A stretch of DNA of 64,000 nucleotides from Cystobasidium ongulense. Lineage: Eukaryota; Basidiomycota; Cystobasidiomycetes; Cystobasidiales; Cystobasidiaceae. The position numbers and the translations under genes were made by a program. The notes below the pieces were generated by a model. That model was not told the origin of the DNA. It did not search any database and saw only the letters and a program-made list of their open reading frames with translations. Where the stretch lies: contig BQUP01000002.1 in assembly GCA_022835595.1 (NCBI GenBank), positions 1,350,534 through 1,414,533 on the forward strand, in the 5' to 3' direction. Every line of letters begins with the position of its first letter. Within the stretch, counting starts at the first letter, position 1. Shown one piece after another: positions 11,972-24,271 of this stretch.

Positions 11972-14900
11972 TCACACTTCGTATTCATCGCTATCTGCGA
12001 GTGCAGCTTTTCTAGCCGTTTTGGCGGCCCTCGTCTTTGACTGTGTTTCGACCTGTGAACCTTTTTGAGATTGTGATTGGGAATTCTCATTGTTCTCATC
12101 TTGATCACCTTCTGAAGCTGAGTCTTGAGCAAACAGTGGCAATTTACTTCTACTCTTGACGGACGAAGTTGATGATTGCCGAGGTCGAGCAGCAGTTTTC
12201 GCGCCTCCCCGTCCCCCTCTTTTGCTCTTCTTAGCAGGCTTGACAACTCTCGTACTTCCAACAGGAGTTTCTCTTTTCCTCTTGACTCCCATTTTAGCAA
12301 GTTTAGCTTCTAATTCTTGATTGAAAATCCTACTTTCTTCTTCGCTGTTGTTCTCTGCTTCTTCTTCCAAATCTCCAGCTTGACTAGATCCTCTTTTTGA
12401 TGACCTTCGAGATGAGGATGGTCTGGATGAGCTTGCTCTGGCACTACTGTTCTTTCGACTCGTGGATGGTCTAGTCGAAGCTCGACCCTTGCCCTTTGAA
12501 ATGGTCACAGCTGCATCGTCTCCACTCTCTCCCATCTCATCCGTATCGTCTTCACTGCCTTCCTCCTTGGCCAAACGCTGTTGACTTTGTCTCCAGGCTT
12601 TCACAACGAGCTGTAGTCTTTTACTTTGATAGCCTTTGTTGCTCATGGGAGCAAAGCGACCAGTTCCACCCGAAACATCGAAGAAATTCGAGATGACAGA
12701 CTGGTTGACTGCTCCTCCCGCTGCTCTACCCGTCATTTTTCGAATGATAGGCAGCATCAATTCATCTGTCTTCGTCTGTCCCCATCCCAAGTTACTATGC
12801 AAGAATTCGCGCAGAGCATCTAGATCTGGGATACCCCACATAAAAGGCTGGTCGGATTCATCCACACTTGGATGCAGGTATGCTCGAGCGACTTCGGGAT
12901 TAGGCCAACTTTCATCAATGTATAGATCCTTCTTGGATTTCTTGAATTTCCGTCGGAAAGCAGTCGGATGATCTTCAGGCGTATCCCGACCTCTCTGTAC
13001 TTTCAGCCACCATTCGCGAAACTCGAAAAGTCCATTGGGGCCAGGAAACTCTGCCATGAGCTCCATTCCGAGCACAGGACCCACGCCAGGTAAGCCATCG
13101 CAATAGTCTGAACCCAGGAAATGGGCCAATCGGATAAGACGCTGTCGATCTAAAGCTAGTTCACGCTCGATGTCGGTACCAAGATAGCATTCGACGTATT
13201 TGTTCTGATTGAACATGTTCTTGTAGACTTTTGTCGCTCCGAAAAGGAAAACATCATTATCATCCGTAATGACGCCATCTACAAGTGACCGAGAAAGCAA
13301 TTCGGCACACTGCGCTTCGGCTTCCATTGGGGCGACTACATAGGGTAGGCCTAACACCTTCAGCAGGAGCTGTGAAAAGGCACGTCAGTATACTGATTAA
13401 GACTGACTGTCTCCTGATGTCCGACTTACCTGTATATCTTTCGCCATTTGCACAGTAATATCATCCGCCATTTTTTTGTCTCGTTTATCTTGCTCTTTAA
13501 GGCCAATGAGCTCATTCTCAACTTCATCTTCCATATCTTCCAGATTCCGCGATTTAAGCTCGGCCAAGAATTTAGCATATTCCACTTGTTCACTCGTAAG
13601 AGAATCCAGATGTTCTTGATCTTCATCATCCAAATCAGATAATTCGTGCCCTGGTTCTGGGAAATCGATATCGGGTGGGATATAATTGGGATCGTCAGGT
13701 GGTAGGAGAGTTGGATCCGCCGGTCGATCTCGAGGTGCTGGCTCAGGAGAAGGTGACCACTCATAAAGAATTTCAGGTGAAGAAGCACGATCATTCTCGT
13801 TGTCATCCAGTTTTGGCTTCGATATTCCTAGTGCCGCGGCCTTGTGATGGTGACCATTCGTCGTCACTGCTAGCCTTGCCACATCACCATCTTCCACTTC
13901 CTCCTGAAGATCTCCTTTATCGACCCCTCCTTCTTCATTGGGCATAGCTGCACGTATCTCGTCGAGGACAGATATTGGACCGCCTGTAATAGCTTGTATG
14001 TCGGCTTGCGTTACCGTCGAAAGTATTGGCGGCGGCGGAACGGACTCTTCCTTGGCTCGTGCAATGAGTTCAGCTATTCCACTTGAATTGGAAAGAGTGC
14101 GCTCCATAAGCGAAGGTCGGGATGGTACAGACAATTTTGCTGTTCCTTCGCTGACGTTCTGTTGAGTGTTCTGCAAACTTTCGGCAGGCAAGACAGCCGG
14201 AATATCTCCTGTAGGTATCGATTGGTCGATTTCCATATTAATAGGCGAAGCATTAGGTCGAGGCGCATAATCACGCTCGACTATACCATCATGTTCCGCA
14301 ACAACTTGCGGTGAAGTGTCACGGCGCGCTTGGTCTTCAGTGAGATCAGGGCGAGGCGTTCGACCGTGTTGCTCTTCAGGCGACGGAGGACGATAGCCAG
14401 CGGGTGGAATATCGAGATGCAGACCGGGTGGCTTGTTGTTTTCAGCATTTGTTATTTGTGGGCTTCTAGTAGACAGCGCTGTCCCGTTTGATGTGGTAGT
14501 AGGCTTCACAGGCTGTATTGCGGGCGGACTTTGTCGTGGTCGTTCGGAAGCTGGAGGTGCCGGGTGCGGCGCGCTCGGCCGTGCAGTTGGCGCTACAACC
14601 TGCATGTCGGCGTCTTCTACTTCATCTGCACGCACATACTCAACCGAGTCATCACTGTCCTCTCCGTCGTTCGGTAGGGTAAAGTTCTGCGCTGCCGTCT
14701 GCTTGACTGGCGACAGCTTCCTTGGTGAAGTGTTTGTTGTTTCGACTTCATCAAAGGATACATCTGAATCGTCTCCACTATCTTCGGTTGAAGTACTTCC
14801 TTGATTATGTACGTTCGAAGCAGGTTGCATATCACGCCTGCTTGCCTCTATTGCTCTAATCAAATCTTCTTCCTCGTCTTTGCTCAGTCTACCAATAAAG

Positions 14901-16543
14901 TTTTGATCCGCTGAAGCTACTGCATTCGAAATTTGGTTCCAGATGTCTGTATCAGGCTGCGAAGTAGATTCAGCGGGCGGAAAATCATTGCCCTTCTGTT
15001 TCCTCTTTCCTTTGCTTGATCTTGATGGGGCATTCTCGTTGATAAATAAAGGCCGTTGAGGTGGCAGAGCAGGTAGGTCATCCACTGGTGAGTCACCTCT
15101 CCGCCTTGTAGGTTTAACAGGAGAATATCTCTGTTTTATAGCTTCTTTCGCCATTTCACGTCTTCTTTCCAATACTTCTGGAGTGCTACTCTTCTTAGAA
15201 ATAGCGTAGTCATGTGTAGGTATTTGTACTTGTTCAAATTCTTCATCTGTACTTCCTTTATCCATATCACTCTCTTCGGTTGTGGTTCCGTCTATTTTCA
15301 CTGGTGTAGACGCAGTTTCTCCTCCCCCTCTTACGCCTAGGATATATCCTGTCCCTTCAGATGTATCATTTTTAATGAGCACATATTCCTTATTTCTCTC
15401 TCCAGCTATACGAACTGGTCCAGCCATGGGCATAACTCGAGATAAACTATCGGTCATGGTAAGCAACTTCTGAGTAAGGTCATTCCTATGAGCTAATCCC
15501 ATAATTTGAGCACGACTAAAGTCGAGAGGAGTGGGCGCGTTTCTCATCGCTTCAACGCGTTTAAAATTGCTTTGACGTGATCTTATACGTAAATCTCCTA
15601 TAATTTCATACTTTGCTTCTACTGGTAGGTTTTTGAAGAATTCACTATCCATATCGAAATCCTCTGGATGCATATCTTCTATAAAAGAACGTAATTCTGC
15701 TTCTGTTGCTAAACGAGGATCTGAAGGTGCTCCTCTGGCTGATATTGGACCTTCTATGATAGGAAGAGCATATTGGTCTTTGTGGATGTACTTCTTCTTC
15801 TTTGGTATGAGATCTTCGGCTTCTGAAGTTGCAGGTGCTGCTCCAGCTTGCGCGTCTGTAGTTCTTGCAGGAGATGAGGAGTGGGGGGCGTTAGGAGCGC
15901 GTGGGCGAGCTTGAGGAGCTCCTCGAGGTGTGATACCGTAGTCATCGTCCATGTAGACAAGCGGTCCGTCGCCTAGCGCTTCTTCATCATTACCAGCAGC
16001 AGTGCCATTTGCACTCTGTTTTTGTGCATTATTCTTCCGAGCTTGCTTGATAGCAGCGGCTCTCAGCTGGGCAGCGAGCAGTTTCTCAGCTGTTCTAGCA
16101 GCTGATTCTTTTGCACCTTGCTTTCTGTTCTTTCGGTTGCTGATTGCTACTTTCTTGATAGTCGGCGCGCCACCATCAAAGACGAAGACCTGTAGCGTCG
16201 AAGTCGTTAGAAGGTGTATATGTAGTCAAAGCGTGGTAGTGTGCGTATATCTCACAGGTTTAATACCGTAGAACAGAAGCTTGCAAATCCTACGCAAGAA
16301 ACCAAGGATGTGTGCATTATCAAGAGCTCTTCCTTCCTTGTCGCGCATTGCAATTTGGAATTGATAGAGCCAGATACTCGAGTCGATGGCTAGCTTCTTC
16401 CCGCCCATTGTTTCGAGTGCTACTGGTCTTGCTACGGGGTGCAGGAGCGGCCATAGTCCTGCGACGAGTATTTATCAGCATTATGATGGGCGCTTGGAGG
16501 AGTCATTCATGATAGATCATGACAGCTTACCATGGACACCCAT
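11972..16543 (-). CDS. RAD2: DNA repair endonuclease RAD2/XPG
   Basis: Rad2/XPG is the structure-specific nuclease that cuts 3' of the lesion in nucleotide-excision repair. Four exons (16531-16543, 16256-16458, 13430-16189, 11972-13369) give 1457 residues. The N domain starts MGVHGLWPLLHPVARP and contains AIDSSIWLYQF and VFVFDGGAPTIKK. A very long acidic/Ser-rich spacer follows, then the I domain with PYVVAPMEAEAQCAELL, GVITDDNDVFLFGA (catalytic acids) and the helix-hairpin-helix GSDYCDGLPGVGPV. After it lies a PIP-box-like QSVISNFF (PCNA binding), then an Arg/Lys/Ser tail with nuclear-localisation-like KPAKKSKRG. At 1457 residues it is longer than the yeast (about 1030) and human (1186) proteins. 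The start sits in a 13-nt first coding exon. Head to head with OST4, 238 bp apart. Confidence 0.95.
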
Positions 16544-16781
16544 CTTGCAGGAAAGCGACCACGGGCAGGGTTCTGGATGGTGTGCTGGTCTACTGGTCTC
16601 TTGCTCTGTGCCATCCGCCTTTGTGAACCAGCTGCATCGCGCTCACCATGTCCACACAGCAAGCACGACGATGGAGCGAAGAAGAAAGACGCGGCTTGAC
16701 TCTGCTCCATCGACGACCTCGAGAATACACCTTGATTCCAGCAAGTCATTACTCTGGACATTAATACTAACACCGTCAATC

Positions 16782-16996
16782 ATGATCTCGTACGTCGTGC
16801 TGCTGTGTCGAAGACTGTCCATCTGACTGCCCGCTGAGCCGCATCCATTTACAACACACACAACAGCGACATCACCCTCACCAACCTCGCAAACGCACTC
16901 GGAGTACTCTCTGTCGTCCTCATCATCATCTATCAGTTCGTGGATGTCATCGACAGGCGTCAGAACCTGGCTGGCCTCGAGACCAAGTCGCAGTGA
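16782..16996 (+). CDS. OST4: Oligosaccharyltransferase subunit OST4 (45 aa)
   Basis: OST4 is a mini-protein of the ER oligosaccharyltransferase that holds Stt3 and Ost3/6 together. The gene is too short for ordinary ORF detection and is split: exon 1 is 8 nt (16782-16789, ATGATCTC, donor gtacgt) and exon 2 is 16867-16996 (acceptor acacaacag). The 45-residue product starts MISDITLTNLANALGVLSVV, with one transmembrane helix that continues LIIIYQFVD and a short polar tail RRQNLAGLETKSQ. The yeast protein also begins MIS and has the same helix then an acidic residue. Recognised from memory of the family; the match in length, start and topology is good. Confidence 0.85.
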
Positions 16997-17896
16997 ATGT
17001 GAAGCTGTATCGCGGTATACCCATTGTCGCTGCTTTTGAAGCAGGTGAGCAGCGGCTGACCAGCACACACACACGCTACAATAGCTGAACTCGACAGCAG
17101 TGACCAAATGCAACAAGCACATGTAACATACAAGGTCTATTCTACCTGGCCTCTCTGAAGCAAGAGGTCGATGGTTATGGACATAGGCCAGTCTTCTGGA
17201 TGCTCTACCCTACCTAGCTTCATATACACATACTGCACTACAGCAAGAACCTCGGCACCTCGCTTGAACCACCAGAGATACACAATGCTGCAAGGCAGTC
17301 TCTTGGTTCTGTATGCATTATAGCCAGGCAGTCGGGTACAAGCATGTCGCCTGGGCTTGCTCTTAAGGACAACTCCACAACAAACACCTGGTCCAGCGTA
17401 TTACATGTATCATAGAGTGTATGCGTTGCTATCTACGCTATGAATCCCTCTTTCCCTTTCCTGATGGTAGTTTGCCACCACTGGCACCATGCCATCTGCG
17501 CTGTCACTCAGAGCAACCAATGCAGCCCGTCACAGTTGCATGAACTAGTACAGTGATACATGTTGCTCGTGGGAGTGCTGCTGGTAATTGCCTGCTTGCT
17601 TGCATATTACCGCCTCGATTGCCTTTTTGCGCGAGACGATGAGCGCTGCAGGTCGACAGCTGCTCACTTCACTCGAATCGACTCGACACCGCACAGTTGG
17701 CAGCGTGAAGCACGAACACTCGACTCGAGTCGCATCAACGTCAAATAGTCGCCAGCCAGTCTCCCGTTCAGATCAAGCAAGCCCATCGCATACCCCCAAA
17801 GCTCGAAATTCTGCGACAGGACGACGAGCAGGAGCACACCACAGCACGCTTTCTAGACAGCACCTCGTCTAAGCGAGCGATACCACACTATTCAAG
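16997..17896. other. Intergenic, OST4 3' side and TMA46 promoter
   Basis: About 900 bases. Several short frames on the + strand between 17560 and 17872 have no family resemblance and unconvincing composition. The right 300 bases are presumably the TMA46 promoter and 5' UTR. No repeat or tRNA seen. Confidence 0.45.
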
Positions 17897-19460
17897 ATGC
17901 CTCCAAAGACGCAAAAGCAGGGCAAGCCCGCCGTGAGTCTGTCCGACCTGACCAGCTCTGAGGTTTCCCAGCGTATACTGACCACGATGAATTGCTTGAT
18001 GGCTACAGAAAGCAAAGGTGCGACTTGAGCATTCCCACAGTGTTCGCTGTATTCTGGTGGTGTCCAAGTAGCTAACGCCTGAACGCCCTTGCCTCACCAG
18101 GTCGACTCCACCTTTGGAATGAAGAATGTATGTCGTCCTCGTCTCGTCTCGAGATCTTCGCGCTTTTGCAATCCAGCAATGCCTTGCTTGCTTTCTTGCT
18201 TTGTCCAGTTCAAACAGCTGACATCTGTTACTGTTCTGCTTCAATAGAAAAAAGGTGGAAAGGGCCAAGCAGCTGTAGCTTTGTGAGTGGAAGCGCGCTA
18301 CCCTTGAGCCTGACCTTCGTACTGACAGTTTTATACCCACAGAGCCGCACAGCAGGAGTCACAAAGAGGAAGAAGTGATGAAGCTCGACGCAAGGAAAGA
18401 GAAAGAGACGCATTGAAAGCTAAGAAAGAAGCAGAAGCAAGATTCGCAGCTGAAAAGGCAGCTCTATTCCAACCTATCCATGTCGATCAAAAAGTACCAT
18501 TTGGTTCAGATCCTAAATCCATAGTCTGTATCAACTTCAAGAACGGTAATTGTGACAGAGGTAATAGATGTAGATTCTCTCATGATTTGAACGCCGGTCG
18601 AAAGGTTGAAAAGAAGGATCTGTACACCGATACAAGAGATGGTCCTGATGAAGAGGGCGATGAGAAGAAGAAGGAAGAAACAATGGAAAATTGGACAGAA
18701 GAAAAATTGCGTGAAGTTGTGGCTGCAAAGATGGGCACAGAAGATCCTGAAATGGATATGGACAAGGGAAAACAGACCCAAGATCGTTATGATATCGTAT
18801 GCAAGTTCTTCATTGATGCCATTGAGAGCAGTAAATAGTGAGTACTATCATTTACCAAGGATTTCGCAAACCAATTAGGCTTTGGACAAATCGCTGATGT
18901 ACTTCAATCATCCCATCTGCTTCTGCAGCGGCTGGTTCTGGGAATGTCCGAATGGAGGAACCAAGTGCAAATATCGTCATGCCTTACCACCAGGATTCGT
19001 CCTCAAATCACAAAGAAAGAAGGATGAAGAAGACGAAAAAGCTAGAGAGATCAGTATGGAAGAATTCTTAGAAGTAGAAAGGCATAAACTTGGATCAAAA
19101 GATACATTAACACCAGTTACAAAAGAAACGTTTGAGAAGTGGAAATTGACTCGAACGAGTAAGAAGGATGCAGAAGCCGAATTAAATAGAAAGACTAAAG
19201 AAGCTACTGCTCAAGCTGGTAAAACTGTTGGTATGTCTGGTAGAGATTTATTCACTTTCAATCCCTTATTATTGGATGAAGAAGAGGAGGAAGCTGGTGA
19301 TGGTCAAGCTGGTGATGATGATTGGGACATGGAAATATGGAGAAAGAGGGCAATTGAAGAACAAGAGGAAGCTGAGAAGAAGAGATTGGAGGCTGAGGAT
19401 AAGCGTTTGGACGATTTGGCGAAAGGCATTGCAACTACAAACCTAAACGGTAGCTCTTGA
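17897..19460 (+). CDS. TMA46: TMA46/ZC3H15, DRG-family regulatory zinc-finger protein
   Basis: Tma46 (human DFRP1/ZC3H15) binds and stabilises the ribosome-associated GTPase Rbg1/DRG1. Six exons: 17897-17932, 18009-18017, 18101-18127, 18248-18282, 18343-18837 and 18929-19460. The start MPPKTQKQGKPA runs into KAK (9-nt exon), VDSTFGMKN and KKGGKGQAAVA, the conserved N-terminus of the family. Two CCCH fingers follow: CINFKNGNCDRGNRCRFSH, and one beginning CKFFIDAIESSK whose second half WECPNGGTKCKYRH is in the last exon. Then comes the acidic DFRP region (ISMEEFLEVERHKLG, TFEKWKLTR) and a Glu/Lys-rich C-terminal helix. Homology dictates the tiny exons. Confidence 0.94.
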
Positions 19461-20120
19461 AGAACGAAAGAAGGCTTTTCAAGGTCACAAACCAGGAGTA
19501 TTGTACTGCACATTGGTTGCAGTTGCTCTGGGTTTGATCCTTTCTCGCGCCCTCTCGTTCTCGATGTCCACGAAGTTTCTATCCCTTTAAAAGGTCTCTT
19601 TTTTAATTCAAACAAAGCAGACGCCTTCTTTCCTGCTATCTTCTAGCCCAACACACAGTAGAGAGTCGAACATTTTCATATCTTTGACCTCAACGTTGTA
19701 TAGTTTGTAGCATAACTTGATATTACAAAGCAACCACCTCGCAAGTTTTTTCAGTGTCCATACAGAGGTCTCCTATCATCGACCAAAAACCGAGTCTATG
19801 ATTTGGCACGTTGAAAAGACAGGAATGATGCCTAAGTATCAAAATACATTGCACCATGATTCCTACGTTTTACTTAGTAGTAGAGCAAGCATGCAAACAT
19901 ACGGATTGTCAAGGGTCAGGGTAATACAGAGTCCATCTGAATCGTCGTAAAGAAAAAGCAGAAGAACCAAACGCTGGTGGTTTGTGTAATGAACACCTGA
20001 TAACATCTTGACAGTCTGACAATCTGCTTTTACCAATCGTTTCTTTTCGTGTTCGTAAATACCAATTAAAGGTGTCATTATCATTATTTTATCGTCTTTG
20101 ATATTAATCTCTCGGTTTCT
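19461..20120. other. Intergenic between convergent genes
   Basis: About 660 bases holding two 3' UTRs. Frames on both strands here are short and not protein-like. Nothing else seen. Confidence 0.5.
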
Positions 20121-22216
20121 TCAATCTGAATCTAGGTGTTCATTCCGTTTCTCTTCTGCAGCTGCTTCCACCCATTTACACGCTATCTCGGTCATCATTT
20201 CCCTCCAACCTCCTTCCTTTCTGGCTATGAATTTTATATCGACATTTTGGCTCAATTGGACTAGATAGCGCAGTCTGAGCGCGGCTACGAATACTCTCAA
20301 GTTCTCGAATCGTCGGAAGGTGAGGCCAATTCTGCTTTTGTTGCCATTGATCACTAAAGAATCGTTCCCGCTCAACCCTTCACTTGAAACGCGACGCATA
20401 AGTGTACTACCACCACCGATTTGAAGATGGCCCGACTGGTCTAGCGAGGGACGTTGATTTGATCCTGCTTGCTCATCGCGTTGCTGTCGCTCACGCATGA
20501 GACTGATAACATCGTGTATACTATTTTGTGGAATGAAGCCCCATGGTCTTTCAGACTTGCGGAGAACGGCATTGTATGCATTGCATAGCATTTGACCATC
20601 ACTTAGACGAAATAGTATGTCTGAGCTTGGGTCAACTCGGTCCAATTCTGCTCGTAGATCTGCTGGCAGATGAGCTTCGAGGCAGGCGACCACCCGCGCT
20701 TTTCACGACGGAGAATCGACATCAATCTCAGCTTACAAGCGGATCGTTGTCATTGGTATGAGTGACCCACCTAGTCTATTGTCGTTGTAAAGATCAGCTC
20801 TAGCCCATCTTGGTACAGGCGTACTTTCCGCATTCAGATTACCAGATTTCGTTCGAACTCGTGCTATCTTTCCTTCCGTTTGAATGTGAGTAAGTAAGTC
20901 ATTCACAGTTTCTATCCATTCTTTCACAATCTGTGCCTCTTTGTGTAGATCCGCCAAAGAAACATTGTTGCGATACAGATGCCCTCTTGAAATATCAGAA
21001 TAAGCGCTCCGTTCAGATGCGGTATTGTCATCCGTCTGAAAACCAGAGTATGACTGAGAATTATCTGATGAGCTCAGCAACGAAATATCGTTCATTGAAT
21101 TGTTCAGATCCTCAACGTCCGTTTGTTCCTCGAGATTTAGGCGGTATCGATGCTCCATCTCCTTCAGCGCGCCCAGGGTGGCTAACGAAGATTTGCGCAG
21201 GCGCAATAGTGGATCCTGGCGTGAGGCCGCTTGGTGGGAGGCTGTTGGTAGCTGGCGTTCTGGTGAAGTATGTTGCCTTCTTGATGCCGCAACGCCCACA
21301 GAAGAATGTCGCGGTATAGGCCGTGAAGCTGTGACTACGCCCAGTGCAGGCAAGCCTCTTGATGATGTCGTAGCTGTGGTCGCATTCACGAGATTTGATG
21401 ATACCGCTTCACTCGACGAAAGCTTGTCTGGTGGAATTGTAAGGAAATACTTCTGTGCTGCGCGTATAGCAGAAGTTGTCGAGTTCATAAGTGTCAATAC
21501 AAGGGATTCGCGTAGGAGTGGCTCTGAAGGGGTCGGAGAAGTAGTCGAAGAGCGGTCCAAGTAGACCCCAGAAGAAGTGGTACTGGCTATGCTTGTTTCT
21601 CTCCGCGAAGAAGAGTTGGGTTTGTCCATTTCTACCAGACCCCACTTATCGCATACTTCAGCTAGTTGTTGATATACCGCTTCTCTTTGTATGCGCGAAG
21701 AGGGCACCTGCCCCTCGAGGGAGCGTTCTGAGAGCTGTGCTGGGGGAGATGGCCTGGTGAATCGAAATGGCATAGTGTTATAGGGAATACTCAGCGGGCG
21801 CTCGGTACATAGTTGTGGCAAATGAACCCTACGGTAACGGAAAGTCCTCTTCTGGCAAGTCGCTATCGTCGGTCTCTGTGATGACTTGACCTGGCAATGC
21901 GAGTGGAAGGCTACGTCCGGCTGTGCCGAGAATAGAGCTGTGCATGCAGGAGTGCCTCAGCTAAAGGCGAAGTGATAGCTCACAGCACTGCTTACAGGTT
22001 ACTCGACGCGAGGCCGGTCTTCGCATACCTGTGCTGGAGGTGTCTGATGCTTCCCAGTGCCATCACGCTCTGTCTCTTTGCAGCAGATGTGCTCAACTGT
22101 CGGCCAGAGCTGCCGGTGTAGGCCTTTCTACTGCTGCCACTATTGCCATTGCGCTGCTGCAGCAGACTTGCGGTGGTGGATGTCGAGGGAGCATTGTCGC
22201 CGTCTTCATCGTTCAT
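20121..22216 (-). CDS. Unknown protein with calponin-homology-like C-terminal region
   Basis: I do not recognise a named family. Four exons (22029-22216, 21833-21937, 20771-21753, 20121-20698) give 617 residues with an intact frame. The first half is Ser/Thr-rich and probably disordered. A helical stretch (IQREAVYQQLAEVCDKWG) and another (LADLHKEAQIVKEWIETVND) precede the last exon, which reads like a divergent calponin-homology fold: VVACLEAHLPADL, then ILFRLSDGQMLCNAYNAVL, a Ser-rich insertion, and LTFRRFENLRVFVAALRLR. The DG-x-x-L-C-x-x-x-N and F-x-x-x-ENL-x-x-F patterns are what CH domains show. A cytoskeletal or polarity role is only an inference. Head to head with UPF3 (178 bp). Confidence 0.75.
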
Positions 22217-22394
22217 CAGACTGATTGTTGTACTTTGTAGGTAATTCTAGCTCGCTGTCCTGGACTTTGCTACCTGGCCAGTTATCGTGACCTTGACCTC
22301 AGTTCGAAAGCAACACACACCTTGCACCACCACCACCACATACAACCAACACATCAAGCAAGCAAGCTAGAACAGCACTGCAGCACCACGGTGG

Positions 22395-24179
22395 ATGCCT
22401 CCGAAACCGAATGCCAGCAGCAATCCTGCGAATGCCAGCGCCAATAATGCTCCTCGACGCGGTGGTGGCCAGCAGCAGGCTACAAGGAAGCCAGCAGCAG
22501 CAGCAACAGCAATAACAGCACCGACAGCTGACAGGAACAAGGTTGTTGTACGACGATGTCCTCCAGACCTGCCCGAGGCTGTCTTCTGGCAGAGCGTAGA
22601 GCCGTGGATTGCAGATGATGCTGCAGACTGGAAGCTGGTGTGCAATACAATGATAGTGAATCTGAAGATATGAATGCTGACGACTAGATTCTCCTCGCTA
22701 GTACCTCCAAGGTAGAACACGTCCTTACGGGTGAGCTGCTATTGCTTTCAATTCCATCCATTACGCGTTTGCTAATCGTCACTCGCTCACAGCTCGAGCA
22801 AAGAGACAGCCAACTCGGTGGCATACATCCACTTTAAACGTCAGGAGCAGATGGCTACCTTTGCTGCTGCATATCAAGGACACACCTTTCGCGATGCCAA
22901 GGGTCAGTCCTTGCCTATCTCAGCCCTATCACATACTCTCGCTGAACCTTCATTGCTCTTTAGGCAACCGCTTCCAGGTCATTGTACAATACGCACCATT
23001 TCAGAAGATACCTCCAAAGAAGGTCAAGCCAGATCCTCTGTCTGGTACTATAGATGACGGTAATACTGCCTGGTCCAATACATCTCTATGCCTTGTTGGC
23101 TGAAGTTGCATTATTTGGTAGATGCCGACTATCAGTCCTTTGTCAAGAGGCTGAATGAACCTGAAGAGGCAAAGCCACCCAAGATACCCGAAGCATCCGT
23201 TGGAAGTGAGTCAAATCCTCATTAACGTATACCTCCTGACTTCAGTTCATTCACTAAGACATCCTTGTTGAACATAGCCAAAGGACTCAAGAAAACAACG
23301 CCACTTCTGGACGAATTGCGCCGAAAGAAACAGGAGAATACAAGGAGGAAACTAGAAGATTCTAAGCAGAGCAGGTCTGCAAAACGGGCTGCTGCTCGAG
23401 CAGCAGCAGCATCGGGCGTTGCTGGATCCTCCGCCAGTAAAGTTGCTGGAGCTAAAATTACCGCTGCTGAAGCAAAAGCCAGCAAGAAAGCAGAAAAAGA
23501 GAAGAAGAGAAAAGCGGATAGAAACAAGAAGGATGCTAAAGGAGAAGGTGTTATGCATGCTGCATCAATATCTGCCAGTCCGCTAATTGCCGCAGATTCG
23601 AAATCCGGGCAGGCAGCTTCCACTACGCTAGAGCAAAGCCAAAAACCTTTGAAAGGAAACCTAGCAAAGAAGAAAGCACAAGCTGCGGCAGCGAAGCCAC
23701 CCGCACCAACCCCACCTAAGATGACTATATTGGCTCCTCCAAAGGCCACTTCAGTCAAGAAGGAGACCCAACCCACGTCCGAACAAAGTACAAGCGCAGC
23801 ATCTTCAACTATCGTAACACAGGCACTGCCAAAACCCGCCTCTACACCTGTCGTCAAGCCTAAGCCCATGTCCTCATTCGACGATATCGTCGGTCAATTC
23901 GCGAAACAAATGAAAACCAAGCCAGTCGTCAAACCTACCACTACAAGTACGAATACAAGTGGCAAGGCAAAGCAAATGCCCGAGAATGCCAAAGGGCAGC
24001 CAGTGTCTCCATCGCTTCGCGCACCAGGCCCAACATCGCCACCGCTTGAGAGCGCTTCAGGGCGCGGACGAGGTCGAGGGGGTGTACCTTCGCAGAGAGG
24101 ACGGCGCAACGGAGCTGGTGCCGCACGAGGAGCTTCACTTTCCCCGGCTCCAGCTACAGCTACTCCTGCGCCTTCCTAG
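22395..24179 (+). CDS. UPF3: Nonsense-mediated decay factor UPF3
   Basis: Upf3 links the exon-junction complex or terminating ribosome to Upf2 and Upf1 in nonsense-mediated mRNA decay. Six exons: 22395-22637, 22702-22730, 22793-22902, 22964-23059, 23122-23205 and 23278-24179, 487 residues. After a low-complexity Asn/Ala start, the Smg4/UPF3 domain runs NKVVVRRCPPDLPEAVFW, DWKLYLQGRTRPYGSSKETA, VAYIHFKRQEQM, FRDAKGNRFQVIVQYAPFQK, then TPLLDELRRKKQE. The rest is Lys/Ala-rich, then Pro/Ser-rich with a Gly-Arg RGRGRGG patch near the end. The 29-nt second exon and the acceptor at 23277 were chosen because only they keep the frame and family residues. Convergent with ORC3 (92 bp apart). Confidence 0.93.
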
Positions 24180-24271
24180 CCCAAACATCGCCTGGTCCTT
24201 GAGTCACAAGAGGCTGTCTGAAGGGCAAGAACGAATATGGCACAATATCACCTTTTGGGGTCAAACTCTAG

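Noticed and set aside
16643-17122. 159-aa minus-strand frame
   Set aside because: Overlaps OST4 antisense; acidic DDDEDD run is the complement of the OST4 helix codons.
23222-23869. 215-aa hydrophobic-looking minus-strand frame
   Set aside because: Antisense to the Lys/Ala-rich last exon of UPF3; Phe/Leu/Ala runs are complements of Lys/Glu/Ala codons.
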